Positions 34,492 through 35,306 of a stretch of DNA of 35,306 nt are shown here, one piece after another (the first letter of the stretch is position 1; each line of letters begins with the position of its first letter). The DNA is from DASYYE01 sp035946955. Its GTDB lineage: Bacteria > Actinomycetota > Actinomycetes > Streptosporangiales > Streptosporangiaceae. Under the pieces are notes generated by a model. That model made no database searches. It had not been told where the DNA came from and saw only the letters and a program-made list of their open reading frames with translations. The stretch is from the NCBI GenBank assembly GCA_035946955.1, contig DASYYE010000200.1:1-35306 (forward strand). The letters run 5' to 3'. A program made the position numbers and the translations under genes.

Positions 34492-34518
34492 GGTGGCGGC
34501 CCCTCAGGGTCCGCCACC
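34492..34518. terminator. Hairpin between peptide gene and sulfotransferase operon
   Basis: The inverted repeat GGTGGCGG / CCGCCACC (8 bp), extended by an inner CCC/GGG with a TCA loop, lies about 70 bases after the peptide stop and 105 bases before the sulfotransferase start. Its position fits a partial terminator or mRNA-stabilising hairpin that keeps peptide expression above enzyme expression. It is conserved in the duplicated copy at 35155-35181. Confidence 0.65.
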
Positions 34519-34590
34519 CCTTTAGCCTGGGGTCAGCGACCGCTGCGAACAGAAACCTGCGAGCGGTCTCCGCCTCCCCCCTTCTCTTCC

Positions 34591-34836
34591 CTAGCTGCCG
34601 CTGCCCCCACTGCCCCCACTGCCCCCACTGCCGCCGCTGCCGCTGCCGCCGCTGCCGGGGACGGGGGCGGGGACGGGGAAGGGGGCGATGGGGACGGGGA
34701 GGGGGATGGGGGTAACAGCGTTGCCGACGAGGCACAGCACAGGGGTCGCTGTACCCGTCGGCTGCAGTGTCTTCTGGGCGGATGGGCCAGCCAGGTCCCG
34801 GCGAGCCACACTCTCGGCCCTAGTCATCGACTTCAT
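34591..34836 (-). CDS. Small peptide with Pro-rich core and Gly-Ser tail, candidate precursor
   Basis: An 81-residue product from the ATG at 34836 (an ATG at 34839 adds one residue). GGAGG at 34844-34848 is 7 bases upstream, the best ribosome binding site in this region. The first 30 residues are polar and charged (MKSMTRAESVARRDLAGPSA, then QKTLQPTGTA). They are followed by a hydrophobic stretch with the only Cys (TPVLCLVGNAV), a Pro-Val-Ile-Phe repeat (TPIPLPVPIAPFPVPAPVP) and a terminal run of GGS/GS units from residue 61. There is no classical signal peptide, and Tyr is absent. The layout (leader-like part, core, tail) and its place ahead of two sulfotransferases suggest a ribosomal precursor peptide. 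I know of no matching family. It could alternatively be a structural or adhesive peptide. Confidence 0.62.
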   Translation of the reverse strand: MKSMTRAESVARRDLAGPSAQKTLQPTGTATPVLCLVGNAVTPIPLPVPIAPFPVPAPVPGSGGSGSGGSGGSGGSGGSGS

Positions 34837-34859
34837 CATTTGACCTCCAATTTGAGTGT

Positions 34860-34887
34860 CAGGGAATGCCAGGCCTGGCATTCCCTG
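34860..34887. promoter_or_regulatory. Perfect 28-bp palindrome upstream of the peptide gene
   Basis: CAGGGAATGCCAGG is followed directly by its exact reverse complement, with no spacer, 24 bases ahead of the peptide start codon. It may be an operator for one of the cluster regulators or, if transcribed, a hairpin in the 5' untranslated region. The AT-rich stretch at 34888-34915 is a plausible promoter. Confidence 0.8.
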
Positions 34888-35042
34888 TTATCCAACATAA
34901 AAGACCTTAACTAAGCAGGCCGCAGGCAAGCAATCACCAAACAGCCTAAATACCGCCTAACTTTATGTCCACATGACTCCCGGCACGGGGCCATACGCCA
35001 CCAACTTCTGGGTCATGGGGGTATCGGAGATGTGCGCCAGGA
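34888..35042. other. Upstream region of the peptide gene, no gene seen
   Basis: About 155 bases of lower GC near the palindrome (TTATCCAACATAAAAGACC, CTAAATACCGCCTAACTTTA) presumably hold the promoter of the peptide operon. No open frame is convincing. Confidence 0.4.
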
Positions 35043-35127
35043 ACGGCACCGGCCCTCTCCCCATGGCGCAGTTCCCCGTTAGCAGTGCTTTGCCGTTCAG
35101 CACTCCGTCAAGGTGGTTGACAGCCAT
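35043..35127 (-). pseudogene. 5' fragment of a second sulfotransferase gene copy
   Basis: The ATG at 35127 and the first 16 codons (MAVNHLDGVLNGKAL) are identical in sequence to the start of the sulfotransferase at 34387. A 1-base deletion then shifts the frame, and homology stops at 35043. No P-loop remains, so the fragment is inactive. Confidence 0.85.
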
Positions 35128-35154
35128 AACCCGTCAGCCCGCGGCCTGGAAGGG

Positions 35155-35181
35155 GGTGGCGGCCCCTCATGGTCCGCCACC
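35155..35181. terminator. Duplicate of the peptide/sulfotransferase hairpin
   Basis: GGTGGCGG (35155-35162) / CCGCCACC (35174-35181) is the same stem as at 34492-34518 and follows the second peptide gene at the same distance. Confidence 0.6.
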
Positions 35182-35253
35182 CCTTTAGCCTGGGGTCAGC
35201 GGCCGCTGCGAACAGAAACCTGCGAGCGGTCTCCGCCTCCCCCCTTCTCTTCC

Positions 35254-35306
35254 CTAGCTCCCGCTGCCGCTGCCACTGCCACTGCCACTGCCACTGCCAC
35301 TGCCGC
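35254..35306 (-). CDS. Second Gly-Ser-tailed peptide, C-terminal end only
   Basis: The frame ending in TAG at 35254-35256 encodes a pure Gly-Ser dipeptide run (GSGSGSGSGSGSGSGS) up to the window edge. The stop and everything downstream match the 34591-34836 peptide gene, so this is a paralogous copy cut off by the window. Its tail is made of GS units, whereas the first copy has mostly GGS units. Confidence 0.6.
   Translation of the reverse strand, partial: GSGSGSGSGSGSGSGS

Larger units (their letters stand above)
35043..35306. repeat. Direct duplication of the peptide-3'/sulfotransferase-5' segment
   Basis: 35043-35139 matches 34302-34397 (offset 740-741), and 35141-35306 matches 34478 onward (offset 663). 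About 80 bases of the first copy (34398-34477) are absent in the second. The repeat explains the truncated sulfotransferase start, the second hairpin and the second peptide tail. Confidence 0.88.

Noticed and set aside
34598..34720. Repetitive CTGCCCCCA/CTGCCG units as a CRISPR or origin
   Set aside because: The units are 3-9 bases, in frame with Gly-Ser codons and without spacers.
34394..34735. Other open frames in the Gly-Ser tail DNA (Arg/Pro-rich, Ala-rich)
   Set aside because: They are byproducts of the GC-rich repeat, without ribosome binding sites; the frame with GGAGG and a natural start is the Gly-Ser one.
34591..34836. Peptide as a linaridin precursor (cypemycin-like AExxAxxD and CLV motifs)
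   Set aside because: The resemblance is limited to a few residues, and none of the linaridin maturation genes is present in the window.
34591..34836. Peptide as a RaxX-type tyrosine-sulfated peptide
   Set aside because: There is no Tyr in the product.

Overview
The window is high-GC (roughly 70%) DNA from an actinomycete. The evidence is the codon usage, PknB-type kinase, StrR/ParB and large ATPase-LuxR regulators, an MmyB-type HTH regulator and Arg/Ala-rich secreted proteins. A Streptosporangiales-like or related lineage is plausible, but the genus cannot be fixed from sequence alone. No rRNA, tRNA, CRISPR array or transposase was found.

Left part (1-12.4 kb). A small helical protein and a scrap of an NHL-repeat gene precede a full-length class I fumarase (fumA type). 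An orphan zinc-finger anti-sigma-like reading frame and a secreted beta-propeller 'lactonase' follow on the minus strand. A Pro-rich PknB-like kinase then converges on a tandem family of secreted lysozyme-like (transglycosylase) proteins at 5.6-9.1 kb: two related copies with a decayed copy between them, plus a third divergent gene. The two copies and the remnant each have a TGTGA-N6-TCACA (CRP/Rv3676-like) palindrome at constant spacing from a candidate -10, followed in the intact copies by a conserved leader of about 200 nt. An acetamidase/formamidase and a TreT-like trehalose synthase come next, with a convergent TetR regulator.

Middle part (12.4-25.2 kb). This holds a truncated P-loop kinase fragment, a membrane-anchored protein, a PQQ-like propeller membrane protein, a fused scar of a carboxylesterase and an MBL-fold hydrolase, an MmyB-like regulator, an SMP-30-like secreted propeller, Ohr, and an OmpR-type two-component system. 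The two-component system precedes a secreted phosphoesterase with three 11-bp direct repeats between them. A DUF234-type ATPase with an AT-rich iterated promoter region closes this part.

Right part (25.4-35.3 kb). This is the most unusual region and looks like the edge of an undescribed peptide-sulfation or specialised-metabolite cluster. Three dedicated regulators (two ATPase-LuxR proteins and one StrR/ParB-type protein) flank two adjacent PAPS-dependent sulfotransferases, one carrying an SCP2-like C-terminal extension. Immediately upstream of these is an 81-residue peptide with an excellent ribosome binding site, a hydrophobic Pro/Val core and a Gly-Ser tail. The peptide gene has a perfect 28-bp palindrome just upstream and a hairpin between it and the sulfotransferases. 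The 3' end of the peptide gene, the hairpin and the 5' end of the first sulfotransferase are duplicated at the right edge, where a second peptide with a pure (GS)n tail runs out of the window. That these parts form one system (peptide precursor, sulfation, cluster regulators) is inference from layout; no maturation enzyme other than sulfotransferases and no exporter is visible here.
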